From Treponema sp. (lineage in GTDB: Bacteria > Spirochaetota > Spirochaetia > Treponematales > Breznakiellaceae): DNA of 12,503 nucleotides. A program made the position numbers and the translations under genes. The number at the start of each line of letters is the position of its first letter. Within the stretch, counting starts at the first letter, position 1. Positions 1 to 6,014 of the stretch are shown piece after piece. The stretch covers positions 1 to 12,503 of the forward strand of contig JAITAN010000143.1 of the NCBI GenBank assembly GCA_031284105.1. The letters are read 5' to 3'. The notes beneath the pieces were generated by a model that worked only from the letters and a program-made list of their open reading frames with translations, had not been told where the DNA came from and searched no databases.

Positions 1-465
1 TAAATCAGTCCGACCTCGCTGCCAATACTGCGATGCCATACATAGATAACGGGGCGGACATGGCGTTTTGCTTTAGTTAGCTGCTCTTTTTTTATTCTTT
101 TTTTTCTTGAGGTCTGAGACGGTCTTAGAAAGAGGCCGGCCTGCAAAAAACCGTAGGCCCGTCCTCGATACAACACCGAAATCTTGAAACAAGCTGGCGC
201 AGGCCGGCCTGTGAAACTTAATTTTTTGTTTTTTTAGAATTTTTCATCCCGGATAAGGGCTATAGTAGGAGAATTGGGGTTTAATCTGGCAGCGCCGTCG
301 AAGCGGTTTTTCTTACGGCTCAAAAGGTTTCGAGGGGTATGCACCCGCTATGAGAAGCTTGGCCGTATGTTTACCGCTTTTATCTATTTGGCTTGTATTT
401 ATATCTCTTTCCCCTACTGTGAACACGCCCTACCCTATATTTGTTTGCGTATTATTGAATAGACC
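1..465. other. Left-edge region without a supportable gene
   Basis: I see no credible gene on either strand. The stretch holds T-rich tracts around 87-110 and 222-237, two copies of a 10-bp palindrome (separate entry), and an open frame at 274-462 whose translation looks like no family I know. It lies downstream of the leftward uxuA gene, but I see no GC-rich stem followed by a T-run on the minus strand that would terminate uxuA here. Confidence 0.5.
133..210. repeat. Pair of AGGCCGGCCT palindromes
   Basis: The 10-bp perfect palindrome AGGCCGGCCT occurs at 133-142 and again at 201-210, both followed by G, with starts 68 bp apart. The surroundings are AT-rich and non-coding. Two identical palindromes so close together could be paired protein-binding sites or the arms of a larger fold. 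No function can be assigned. Confidence 0.5.
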
Positions 466-1557
466 CTAGTACTGATTAAATCCAGCCCTTCGCACGTAGA
501 TTTCTTTTATTGCTTCCCACAATCCATTCAAATAGGCGGCCCCAAGCGCACGATCGTACAAACCATAGCCGGGCATTCCTTTTTCACCCCAAATATTTCG
601 GCCATGATCCGGCCGTATGGGACCATCAAAACCGGTATTATAAAGCGCCTCTACTATGGAAAAAATATCCAAAGACCCATCACGACTTAAATGGGCTGCT
701 TCTTCGAATTTTCCCGGGGCGGTGTGCAGAAGGTTTCGTATATGGGCAAAGTGAATGCGACCCTTTAACGTTCTTATAATATCCGGAATATCGTTTTCGG
801 GGTTGGTACCGAGGCTGCCGGTGCAGAGAGTTACCCCGTTGTGCTGATCATTAACCGTAAGAATCAAGCGGGACAACTTCTCTTTGTTGGTTACGATCCG
901 CGGCAAGCCAAAGACCGGCCATGCCGGATCGTCCGGATGAATTGCCATATTGATATTGTATTTGTTACAGACCGGCATGATGCGCATCAGGAAATAACAC
1001 AGATTGGCAAACAACCGTTCTTCATCAATGTCCTTATACAAGGCAAAAAGCTCTTTAAGTTTTGACAAGCGTTCAGGCTCCCAGCCGGCGAGCATAAAAC
1101 CATTAGCTTGGCGCTCGATCAAAGCTTGCATATTATTCGGGTCTATGGTTTCGATGACGGACTGGTCGTATGCCATAGTTGTACTCCCATCAGGGCGTAC
1201 TTTAGCAAGGTCGGTGCGTGTCCAATCAAAAACCGGCATAAAGTTGTAACAGACCAGATGAATATCCGCCTGCCCGAGACGTTCTAAGGTGATGATATAG
1301 TTATCAATGTGCTTTTCCCGATCCGGTGCAGCCGTTTTAATGGAATCGTGAATATTAACACTTTCAATACCGGCAAGTTTTAGCCCGGCGTCTTCTACCG
1401 CCTTTTTAAGCACGGCAATTTCCGCCGCTTCCCATACTTCACCCGGCTGTTTGTTGTAAAGAGTCGAGATTACACCGGTTACACCCGGCACCTGCCGTAT
1501 CTGTTCAAGGGTCACCGGATCATAACCGGGACCAAACCACCGCATTGTCATTTGCAT
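466..1557 (-). CDS. uxuA: Mannonate dehydratase (UxuA)
   Basis: Cytoplasmic metal-dependent TIM-barrel enzyme of hexuronate catabolism. It dehydrates D-mannonate to 2-keto-3-deoxygluconate, on the route from glucuronate to the Entner-Doudoroff intermediate KDG. The 363-residue protein opens with the family signature MRWFGPGYDPVTLEQIRQ. His207 (in AIHPDDP), Cys245 (LCTGSLG), His272 (HFAHIRN) and Asp317 (RPDHGR) are spaced like the His/Cys/His/Asp metal ligands known in this family. I start at the ATG at 1557 because GAGGAG lies 6 bases upstream of it and the family begins there; an upstream ATG at 1584 would add nine non-family residues. No uxuB or uronate isomerase gene is adjacent. The stop lies near the edge of the gene-poor left region, so partners may lie further left. 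Confidence 0.96.
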   Translation of the reverse strand: MQMTMRWFGPGYDPVTLEQIRQVPGVTGVISTLYNKQPGEVWEAAEIAVLKKAVEDAGLKLAGIESVNIHDSIKTAAPDREKHIDNYIITLERLGQADIHLVCYNFMPVFDWTRTDLAKVRPDGSTTMAYDQSVIETIDPNNMQALIERQANGFMLAGWEPERLSKLKELFALYKDIDEERLFANLCYFLMRIMPVCNKYNINMAIHPDDPAWPVFGLPRIVTNKEKLSRLILTVNDQHNGVTLCTGSLGTNPENDIPDIIRTLKGRIHFAHIRNLLHTAPGKFEEAAHLSRDGSLDIFSIVEALYNTGFDGPIRPDHGRNIWGEKGMPGYGLYDRALGAAYLNGLWEAIKEIYVRRAGFNQY

Positions 1558-1595
1558 AAAAAACTCCTCATTATTATAGTCCACAAGATTGACAA

Positions 1596-1618
1596 GTCCC
1601 CCGCTTAAAAAGGGGGAT
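1596..1618 (-). repeat. Short GC-rich inverted repeat in the uxuA leader
   Basis: TCCCCC (1597-1602) and GGGGGA (1612-1617) are separated by a 9-base A/T-rich loop. The element lies about 40 bases upstream of the uxuA start and would form a hairpin in its leader RNA. On the minus strand the T-run sits inside the loop and not after the stem, so it is not an intrinsic terminator. A role in attenuation, stability or as a dispersed repeat is possible but unproven. Confidence 0.45.
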
Positions 1619-1740
1619 TCTTGATTCTAAGTCCGCCGTTATCGTGCGGTTGGCTTAAATAAACTATCCAATGGATTGTATGATTTTCTCTTATTTTTGC
1701 TGTTCTGGTCAAGGGTAAAATGCGGCTCAGCTTTGAACCT

Positions 1741-1812
1741 TAGCGCCGTGAACAAAAGCGGAAGCTGAAACTAAAGGAAGCCAGTTGGCAGAAGGAATTG
1801 ATAGACTTGTGA
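1741..1812 (+). pseudogene. Possible 3' end of a lost rightward gene
   Basis: Directly before a strong rightward terminator a short open stretch reads RREQKRKLKLKEASWQKELI followed by DL and a TGA stop at 1810-1812. It is preceded in frame by a TAG at 1741-1743, and by about 19 further open codons before that. The lysine- and glutamate-rich helical character and the terminator 8 bases after the stop look like the tail of a real gene whose body has been deleted. The length is too short to name a family, and chance cannot be excluded. Confidence 0.2.
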
Positions 1813-1820
1813 ACGGGGGG

Positions 1821-1852
1821 AGGGGGAACCTAATGAAAGGTTCCCCCTTTTT
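1821..1852 (+). terminator. Strong intrinsic terminator, rightward
   Basis: AGGGGGAACCT (1821-1831) pairs perfectly over 11 bp with AGGTTCCCCCT (1838-1848) around the 6-base loop AATGAA, followed by a T-run to 1852. This is a textbook rho-independent terminator for rightward transcription. No intact rightward gene lies upstream of it in this window, because uxuA points the other way. The minus strand has no T-run after the stem, so it is not bidirectional. Confidence 0.8.
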
Positions 1853-1946
1853 AGGGACTGTTAAAAACAGGGGGAATGTGCTTTGTGTTCCTCAATATAC
1901 CCAAATAAGCACGAGCACATTCGCGACTTTCTCTTTTTCATTTTAT

Positions 1947-2058
1947 GGCTCGCGGTGCTGTACCGGAGAGCGTTACGCCTGACCTTTGACTTCTTGCACA
2001 TCGAAGTTTAGGGTAAGACCTCCTTACACGCCTGCTCTCGGCAGCAACACCGCAAGCC
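1947..2058 (-). ncRNA. Candidate structured RNA or branched DNA element
   Basis: The outer arms 1947-1960 and 2045-2058 pair over 14 positions; CCGGAGAGC (1963-1971) pairs with GCTCTCGG (2034-2041) with one bulge. Inside lie two hairpins: 1989-1993 with 2003-2007 (ACTTC/GAAGT), and 2013-2017 with 2023-2027 (GTAAG/CTTAC). The result is a three-way-junction shape. The two imperfect pairs in the outer stem are U-G wobbles if the minus strand is transcribed but C-A mismatches on the plus strand, which favours a minus-strand RNA, perhaps the 3' region of the sigma-factor message. Conversely a T6 run at 2066-2071 follows the fold on the plus strand. It matches no RNA family I recognise; a decayed mobile-element end is an alternative. 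Confidence 0.35.
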
Positions 2059-2073
2059 CGCCTGATTTTTTAA

Positions 2074-2943
2074 TTACATAGCATACGAAAAAAAATCATG
2101 TCTGTTTTTGAATTTGCGGCGTATCTCTTTTAGCGCTTTGATTTCAAGCTGCCTTACTGTCTCCGGAGAAACGCCTAATGTGTCGCTGGTTTTTTTAAGC
2201 GAATAGTATTCACCGCTATTCAGCTGATACCGGTACATGAGTACGTCCCGTTCTTTTTCTTCAAGAGTGTTAAGAACACTCATAGTTTCAAACGTTACCG
2301 ACTGCCGCATAAACTGCTCTTCCGGGTTGTAAGTATAGTCTTCGTAGTAATCAAGCGGCGTACTGTTTTCTACAACTTCATTATTATTTATATCCAACGA
2401 AATAAAATCATTGGCTATGCTCAAAATACATTCGATTTCTTTAACTGGTAAGCCCAATTCCTCGGCTATTTCCTCGATTTTCGGCCTGCGCATAAGCGTT
2501 TGGCTAAGACTATGGTAAGCTTTCTGTACTTTCCGGTATAGTTCTTCCTTTCTATAAGGCAGCCTTATAGAACGCTTTTTATTGTAAAGGAATCGGGTGA
2601 TAGACTGCCGTATCCAAAAGATAGCATAGGTTGAGAAGCGCACTCGTTTTGCATGGTCGTACCTTTCCGCCGCCTGTATAAGTCCAAGATTTCCCTCTTG
2701 GATAATATCCATAAAAGAGATCTCCTCAGACATATAATTATGAGCAATTTTTGTAACTAAACGTAAATTGGCTTCGATCAATTTATTACGCGCATTTATG
2801 TCTCCATGCTGAATAGACTTTGATAATTCCATCTCTTCTTCAAAAGAAAGAAGAGGAATTAGCCTAATCCGCTCAAAATAGCTTTGCAGCAAATTATTCT
2901 CCTGCAGATTTTTAGTTCTGTTACTCATTGTTTTCTGATTCAT
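2074..2943 (-). CDS. Sigma-70 family sigma factor, group 2 / RpoS-like
   Basis: Alternative sigma subunit that directs RNA polymerase to a promoter set. The 289 residues contain region 1.2 (about 17-45), region 2 (about 52-122, with DIIQEGNLGLIQAAERYD at 79-96 and RFSTYAIFWIRQSI at 102-115), region 3 (about 127-190) and region 4 (about 220-280, helix-turn-helix at SLKKTSDTLGVSPETVRQLE). The acidic region 1.1 of primary sigma factors is absent, as in RpoS/group-2 proteins. I choose the ATG at 2943 because AAGGAGG (2949-2955) lies 5 bases upstream; a longer frame to 3015 would run through the promoter. A sigma-54-type promoter precedes the gene, so regulation by RpoN with an activator is likely. 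By analogy with Borrelia it may be the RpoS equivalent, but sequence alone does not separate RpoS from other group-2 sigmas. Confidence 0.92.
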   Translation of the reverse strand: MNQKTMSNRTKNLQENNLLQSYFERIRLIPLLSFEEEMELSKSIQHGDINARNKLIEANLRLVTKIAHNYMSEEISFMDIIQEGNLGLIQAAERYDHAKRVRFSTYAIFWIRQSITRFLYNKKRSIRLPYRKEELYRKVQKAYHSLSQTLMRRPKIEEIAEELGLPVKEIECILSIANDFISLDINNNEVVENSTPLDYYEDYTYNPEEQFMRQSVTFETMSVLNTLEEKERDVLMYRYQLNSGEYYSLKKTSDTLGVSPETVRQLEIKALKEIRRKFKNRHDFFSYAM

Positions 2944-2981
2944 AAATACCTCCTTGGAATCTGTCTTTCTACAAAGGTAAT

Positions 2982-2999
2982 AAGCATATTTTGTGCCAA
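2982..2999 (-). promoter_or_regulatory. Sigma-54 (-24/-12) promoter of the sigma factor gene
   Basis: On the minus strand the sequence TTGGCACAAAATATGCTT matches the sigma-54 consensus TGGCAC-N5-TTGC with one deviation (ATGC). The invariant GG (2997-2996) and GC (2985-2984) are separated by exactly 10 bases. The predicted start near 2972 would leave a leader of about 29 bases containing the ribosome-binding site. Placement, spacing and match all agree. No sigma-70-type alternative nearby is as good. Confidence 0.72.
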
Positions 3000-3047
3000 G
3001 GGAACTACTATGCACGATAAAATTTTAACTATATGTATGGGAAATAA

Positions 3048-3066
3048 TTAGTACTACCAGTACTAA
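3048..3066. promoter_or_regulatory. Perfect inverted repeat, candidate enhancer site
   Basis: TTAGTACT (3048-3055) and AGTACTAA (3059-3066) are perfect inverted copies separated by ACC. The centre lies about 60 bp upstream of the -24 element and about 85 bp upstream of the predicted start. NtrC-type activators of sigma-54 promoters often bind at such distances. It lies between the divergent sigma-factor and yciO genes, so it could instead be an operator for yciO. Confidence 0.45.
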
Positions 3067-3195
3067 AGAAGCAAGTGCTGTGCAGCTTAGAGCTGTATGA
3101 TATTGTGAACAACGTTATAGAAAAGATTAAGAATTTCGTTAGCAAGCGGCAGGATACTTTTCTTTTCTCTTTTTTGTGTGCTATTATCTATTGGT

Positions 3196-3849
3196 ATGAT
3201 ACATGAGTATGTAGTTCCTTGTAATATTGACAATCGTATTATGGAACGGGCGGCGGATATTCTTAAGAACGGCGGCATTGTTGCATTACCGACAGATACC
3301 AGTTGGATCGCTTGCTGTTCTTTTGCATCAAGCGCCGGTATAAAAAGGCTGCGCCGGTTATCAGGCACGCGTAACGAGCGTTTTTTTACGTTGCTGTGTA
3401 CGAATATTTCTCATGCAGGTGAATTTTGCTCTCTTGATAACACGCGGTTTCGGTTAATAAAACGTCTCATTCCGGGCCCGTTTGTCTTTATTCTTAAAAC
3501 GCTCTTAGGCGCAGAGCGGACGCTTGGCCTTAAACGGCCTGAGCTTGGTATTCGTATTCCTAATCACCCCATACCTCACGCTCTGATAAAAAGTCTTGGG
3601 CAGCCTTTGTATTCAATAACGGCAAAACGAAGCATGTGTACCGGAAGCGAGTATGAAACGGACGCGCAGTCGCTTTTCATTCCGGAGGAGGAACTGTTTG
3701 AAGGCGGTTGGGAATTGGAAGCGCTGGAAGGGATAGATTGTATACTTGATCCGAGTGAAGACCTTGAGCGGCTTTTTTCTACTATTCTTGATCTGTGCGG
3801 TGATGAAGCTCTTGTAGTACGGCAAGGCGCAGGTAATAGCGTCAACTAA
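3196..3849 (+). CDS. Sua5/YciO/YrdC family protein, YciO type
   Basis: The family binds double-stranded RNA and nucleotides; the YrdC/Sua5 branch makes threonylcarbamoyl-AMP for the tRNA t6A modification, while the role of the YciO branch is less certain. The 217 residues show the N-terminal ILKNGGIVALPTDTSW block (22-37), a KRLIPGPFVFILK segment, an IRIPNHPIPHALI segment and SITAKRS, all in the order seen in YciO. Length fits YciO (about 206 in E. coli). Start choice is uncertain: neither the ATG at 3196 nor a GTG at 3178 has a good ribosome-binding site. It diverges from the sigma gene. The last 45 codons or so are repeated downstream in another ORF. Confidence 0.85.
   Translation: MIHEYVVPCNIDNRIMERAADILKNGGIVALPTDTSWIACCSFASSAGIKRLRRLSGTRNERFFTLLCTNISHAGEFCSLDNTRFRLIKRLIPGPFVFILKTLLGAERTLGLKRPELGIRIPNHPIPHALIKSLGQPLYSITAKRSMCTGSEYETDAQSLFIPEEELFEGGWELEALEGIDCILDPSEDLERLFSTILDLCGDEALVVRQGAGNSVN
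3704..3838 (+). repeat. 135-bp direct repeat, copy 1 (3' end of yciO)
   Basis: This copy forms the C-terminal coding part of yciO, from GWELEALEGIDC to VVRQGAGN. It matches 3986-4120 with only two mismatches, both T-to-C at third codon positions and both synonymous. The last shared bases are GGTAATA; after them the two copies diverge completely. Confidence 0.95.
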
Positions 3850-3861
3850 GACTTTCGGCAT

Positions 3862-4353
3862 ATGCTAAGCCTGCCAAACATGCAGTCCACAAGTCCCGGT
3901 ATGCCATCTACAAGACGAGGCCTATTAGCATCACCGGCAGGAAGCGTCCACGCAATACTCTTTACGCCCATGAGGGCTGTTCCCAGCGGTTGGGAATTGG
4001 AAGCGCTGGAAGGGATAGATTGTATACTCGATCCGAGTGAAGACCTTGAGCGGCTTTTTTCTACTATTCTTGATCTGTGCGGCGATGAAGCTCTTGTAGT
4101 ACGGCAAGGCGCAGGTAATAAAAAATATGATTTAGCCATCGCGGATTATTCGGAGATAATACGACTTGATCCAAAATGTGCTGAAGCTTTAGGCAATCGA
4201 GGTGAAATATATCTTGCCAAAGGTGATCATGATCATGCAATATCTGATTTTGATGAAGCTCTAAAAATAAAGCCTGAACTTGATAGTATAGATGATCTTC
4301 GGCAAAAGGCTTTTAAAAATAAAAAAAATGTAAGCAATGGGCACTGCATATAA
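3862..4353 (+). CDS. Chimeric ORF: duplicated yciO tail joined to a partial TPR
   Basis: The 163-codon frame has three parts. Residues 1-41 or so look non-coding, being antisense to a possible minus-strand fragment. The next 45 are the duplicated yciO C-terminus. The rest is one half and one full tetratricopeptide repeat (IADYSEIIRLDPK, then AEALGNRGEIYLAKGDHDHA). TPRs are helix-pair scaffolds for protein contacts; a single complete unit is too few to fold as a usual superhelix. The TPR part is more AT-rich than yciO. No good ribosome-binding site precedes the ATG at 3862. I infer a recombination product, probably a truncated TPR gene, and doubt that it is expressed as one protein. Its stop lies inside an attC-like repeat. 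Confidence 0.4.
   Translation: MLSLPNMQSTSPGMPSTRRGLLASPAGSVHAILFTPMRAVPSGWELEALEGIDCILDPSEDLERLFSTILDLCGDEALVVRQGAGNKKYDLAIADYSEIIRLDPKCAEALGNRGEIYLAKGDHDHAISDFDEALKIKPELDSIDDLRQKAFKNKKNVSNGHCI
3986..4120 (+). repeat. 135-bp direct repeat, copy 2
   Basis: Second copy of the yciO 3' segment, 282 bp downstream of the first and separated from it by a 147-bp unrelated spacer. It keeps the yciO reading frame. At its end it runs straight into TPR-coding sequence and lacks the yciO stop. Confidence 0.95.
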
Positions 4354-4524
4354 CAGGACTGTATATGCTTTACCGCCGTAGGCGGCTCGGCCTCCATTCG
4401 CCTAGGTCAGTCGCTACGCTCCATTCCCACGCAAAACCTCCGCCACAGTTTGTCCGCCCTAAAAATGCTACGCATTTTTTTATTCGGGCTGTCAAACCGT
4501 CGCAAACAGCCGGAACGTTATGCA
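4345..4524 (+). repeat. Integron attC-like imperfect inverted repeat
   Basis: The outer arms are TGCATATAAC (4345-4354) and GTTATGCA (4517-4524), complementary except for an extra TA. The inner arms are GGACTGT (4356-4362) and ACAGCC (4506-4511), complementary with a single extra A. This R"-L"...L'-R' layout with an extrahelical base is the hallmark of attC recombination sites. The stop codon of the preceding ORF falls inside the left outer arm, as is common in gene cassettes. Treponema denticola is known to carry a chromosomal integron. Against this, the GTTATGC core departs from GTTRRRY, the region is long (180 bp), and ACAGCC can also pair locally with GGCTGT at 4488-4493. Confidence 0.38.
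4461..4481 (+). terminator. AT-rich hairpin with T-run
   Basis: AAAAATGC (4461-4468) pairs with GCATTTTT (4472-4479) around TAC and continues into T's. It could terminate transcription coming from the yciO/TPR side before the ktrB promoter, or be part of the attC-like fold. The stem is weak because it is mostly A-T pairs. Confidence 0.3.
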
Positions 4525-4549
4525 CCATTTTGGAACTGCCCCATAATAC

Positions 4550-4578
4550 TTGAACTTTTTTATAAAAAACACTAGACT
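4550..4578 (+). promoter_or_regulatory. Probable sigma-70 promoter for ktrBA
   Basis: TTGAAC (4550-4555) and TAGACT (4573-4578) are separated by 17 bases, with four of six matches to each consensus hexamer and a very A/T-rich spacer. The start would fall near 4585, about 87 bases before the ktrB ATG. Confidence 0.4.
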
Positions 4579-4671
4579 CATGCAACATGGGCTTATCGGG
4601 CGGTGGGCGGGGATTGTACTCAAGAATTGCAACAAACCCTCACGGAACGTTTAAGCGGCTTGGAGTAAAAA

Positions 4672-6006
4672 ATGAATATTTTTGAAAAATCGGACGCCTT
4701 CTACCTGTTGGCGTTTTTTTTCATTGTTATTTCTCTAGGAACCGTGATGCTCCTACTGCCGGGTATGTGGACGGGCGGCGGGGCTGGGCGCGGCACACTG
4801 GGCTTTACGGACGCCGTCTTTACCGCTTCTTCGGCTGTGTGTGTGGCCGGACTCGGTACGGTTGACATGTCCGCTTTCAGCAGAGCCGGACAGATCGTCA
4901 TTCTCCTCCTTATACAGACCGGCGGACTTGGCATCATCAGCTTCAGCTCCCTTATTCTTACCATTTCGGGCAACCGGTTGGGTTTGAACAGGCGCAGTAC
5001 CATTCAGGGCTTCTATCTTGACGGCGTAGAGTACCGCCCTCAAAAGATAGTACAAAGCATCATCAGGTTTACCCTCATCATAGAAGCCATAGGCGCGGCC
5101 GCGCTGTCGCTCTTGTTTAGGAACTACGGCGAGCGGAACTGGCTTTTCATGGGCGTTTTTCATGCGGTTTCCGCATTCTGCAATACCGGCATCTCGGTTT
5201 TTTCGGGCGGACTCCAACGCTTCTCCGGCAGCATACCGATTATAATGGTGCTTATGACGCTTATCCTTTTAGGCGGCATCGGTTTTCTGGTTCTCCACGA
5301 TGTGCTGCGTTTCATTACCGGAAAAACCAAACGCCTCCAATACCACAGTAAGGTTATTCTTGCGATGACCGGCATCATCATTACGGCAAGCTCGCTTTTT
5401 TTCATTATATTTGAGAGAACACGGCTTTTCCGCGCCATGTCGATGCCCGCTGCCCTTATGAACGCGATCTTCCAATCCGTGAACACCCGCAGCGGCGGCT
5501 TTGATGTAGTAGCACAAAGCGGCTTAACCCAGCCCTCAAAACTCCTCACTGCGATCCTCATGCTCATAGGCGGCGCTCCCGGTTCCATTGCGGGCGGCGT
5601 CAAGGTAACTACGGTCTTCGTACTGTTTGCCTTTCTCTTTTGCCCCGCGGACAAAGCCGGAGACATCAAGATTTTCCGGCGGAGGCTCACCGGCGAGTCT
5701 ATCAATAAGGCGGTTATTTATGCGTTTAAGGCGCTGATAGTGCTTGCTCTATTCATAATAGCGCTCACCGCTTCCGAGTGTTTTACGGAAAAGCCGTTCG
5801 GCGCAATAGCCTTTGAGGTGTTTTCCGCGTTCGCCACCGTGGGCTTGAGTCTCGGCATTACCGGCGATTTATCAACCATTGGAAAGTGGATCATCATCGG
5901 CGCAATGTTTGCGGGACGCGTCGGACTTATTGCTCTTGCTTTTCCCGCGCTGGCGCGTACCAACCCCGATATAACATACCCGAAAGGGACATTGTTAATG
6001 GAATAG
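4672..6006 (+). CDS. ktrB: Potassium uptake channel subunit, KtrB/TrkH family
   Basis: Integral membrane K+ translocating subunit (superfamily of K transporters). Its 444 residues form four M1-P-M2 units. The four selectivity-filter loops are visible with their glycines: VAGLG (58-62), NTGIS (171-175), RSGGF (273-277) and TVGLS (389-393). The conserved GGAPGSIAGGVKVTT segment (300-314) follows the third unit and corresponds to the gating-loop region. Length fits KtrB (about 445) better than the longer TrkH. The start at 4672 has GGAG 8 bases upstream. ktrA follows 8 bases after the stop, so the two are co-transcribed and should form a KtrAB complex. Ion coupling (Na+ or H+) cannot be read from the sequence. 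Confidence 0.93.
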   Translation: MNIFEKSDAFYLLAFFFIVISLGTVMLLLPGMWTGGGAGRGTLGFTDAVFTASSAVCVAGLGTVDMSAFSRAGQIVILLLIQTGGLGIISFSSLILTISGNRLGLNRRSTIQGFYLDGVEYRPQKIVQSIIRFTLIIEAIGAAALSLLFRNYGERNWLFMGVFHAVSAFCNTGISVFSGGLQRFSGSIPIIMVLMTLILLGGIGFLVLHDVLRFITGKTKRLQYHSKVILAMTGIIITASSLFFIIFERTRLFRAMSMPAALMNAIFQSVNTRSGGFDVVAQSGLTQPSKLLTAILMLIGGAPGSIAGGVKVTTVFVLFAFLFCPADKAGDIKIFRRRLTGESINKAVIYAFKALIVLALFIIALTASECFTEKPFGAIAFEVFSAFATVGLSLGITGDLSTIGKWIIIGAMFAGRVGLIALAFPALARTNPDITYPKGTLLME

Positions 6007-6014
6007 GAGGAATC

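Noticed and set aside
274..462. 62-codon open frame in the left non-coding region
   Set aside because: It needs a TTG start with poor spacing to a purine run, and the translation matches no known family.
1575..1580. A perfect TATAAT (minus strand) just upstream of uxuA as its -10 box
   Set aside because: It lies so close to the ribosome-binding site that transcription would start within GAGGAG, and there is no suitable -35 at 16-18 bases.
1558..1584. Nine-residue N-terminal extension of uxuA
   Set aside because: The shorter start has the ribosome-binding site and matches where the family begins; the extension is translated from the Shine-Dalgarno region itself.
1947..2058. 5S rRNA, SRP RNA, tmRNA or RNase P RNA as the identity of the structured element
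   Set aside because: None of the conserved core motifs of these RNAs is present, such as the SRP GGTCAGGTCCGGAAGGAAGC loop or the RNase P GAGGAAAGTCC segment.
3087..3368. 93-codon minus-strand open frame overlapping yciO
   Set aside because: It is a shadow of yciO and its upstream region with no start signal.
4365..4588. Overlapping open frames on both strands in the attC-like region
   Set aside because: Their translations reflect inverted-repeat DNA, no start signal is present, and the plus-strand promoter for ktrB lies within them.
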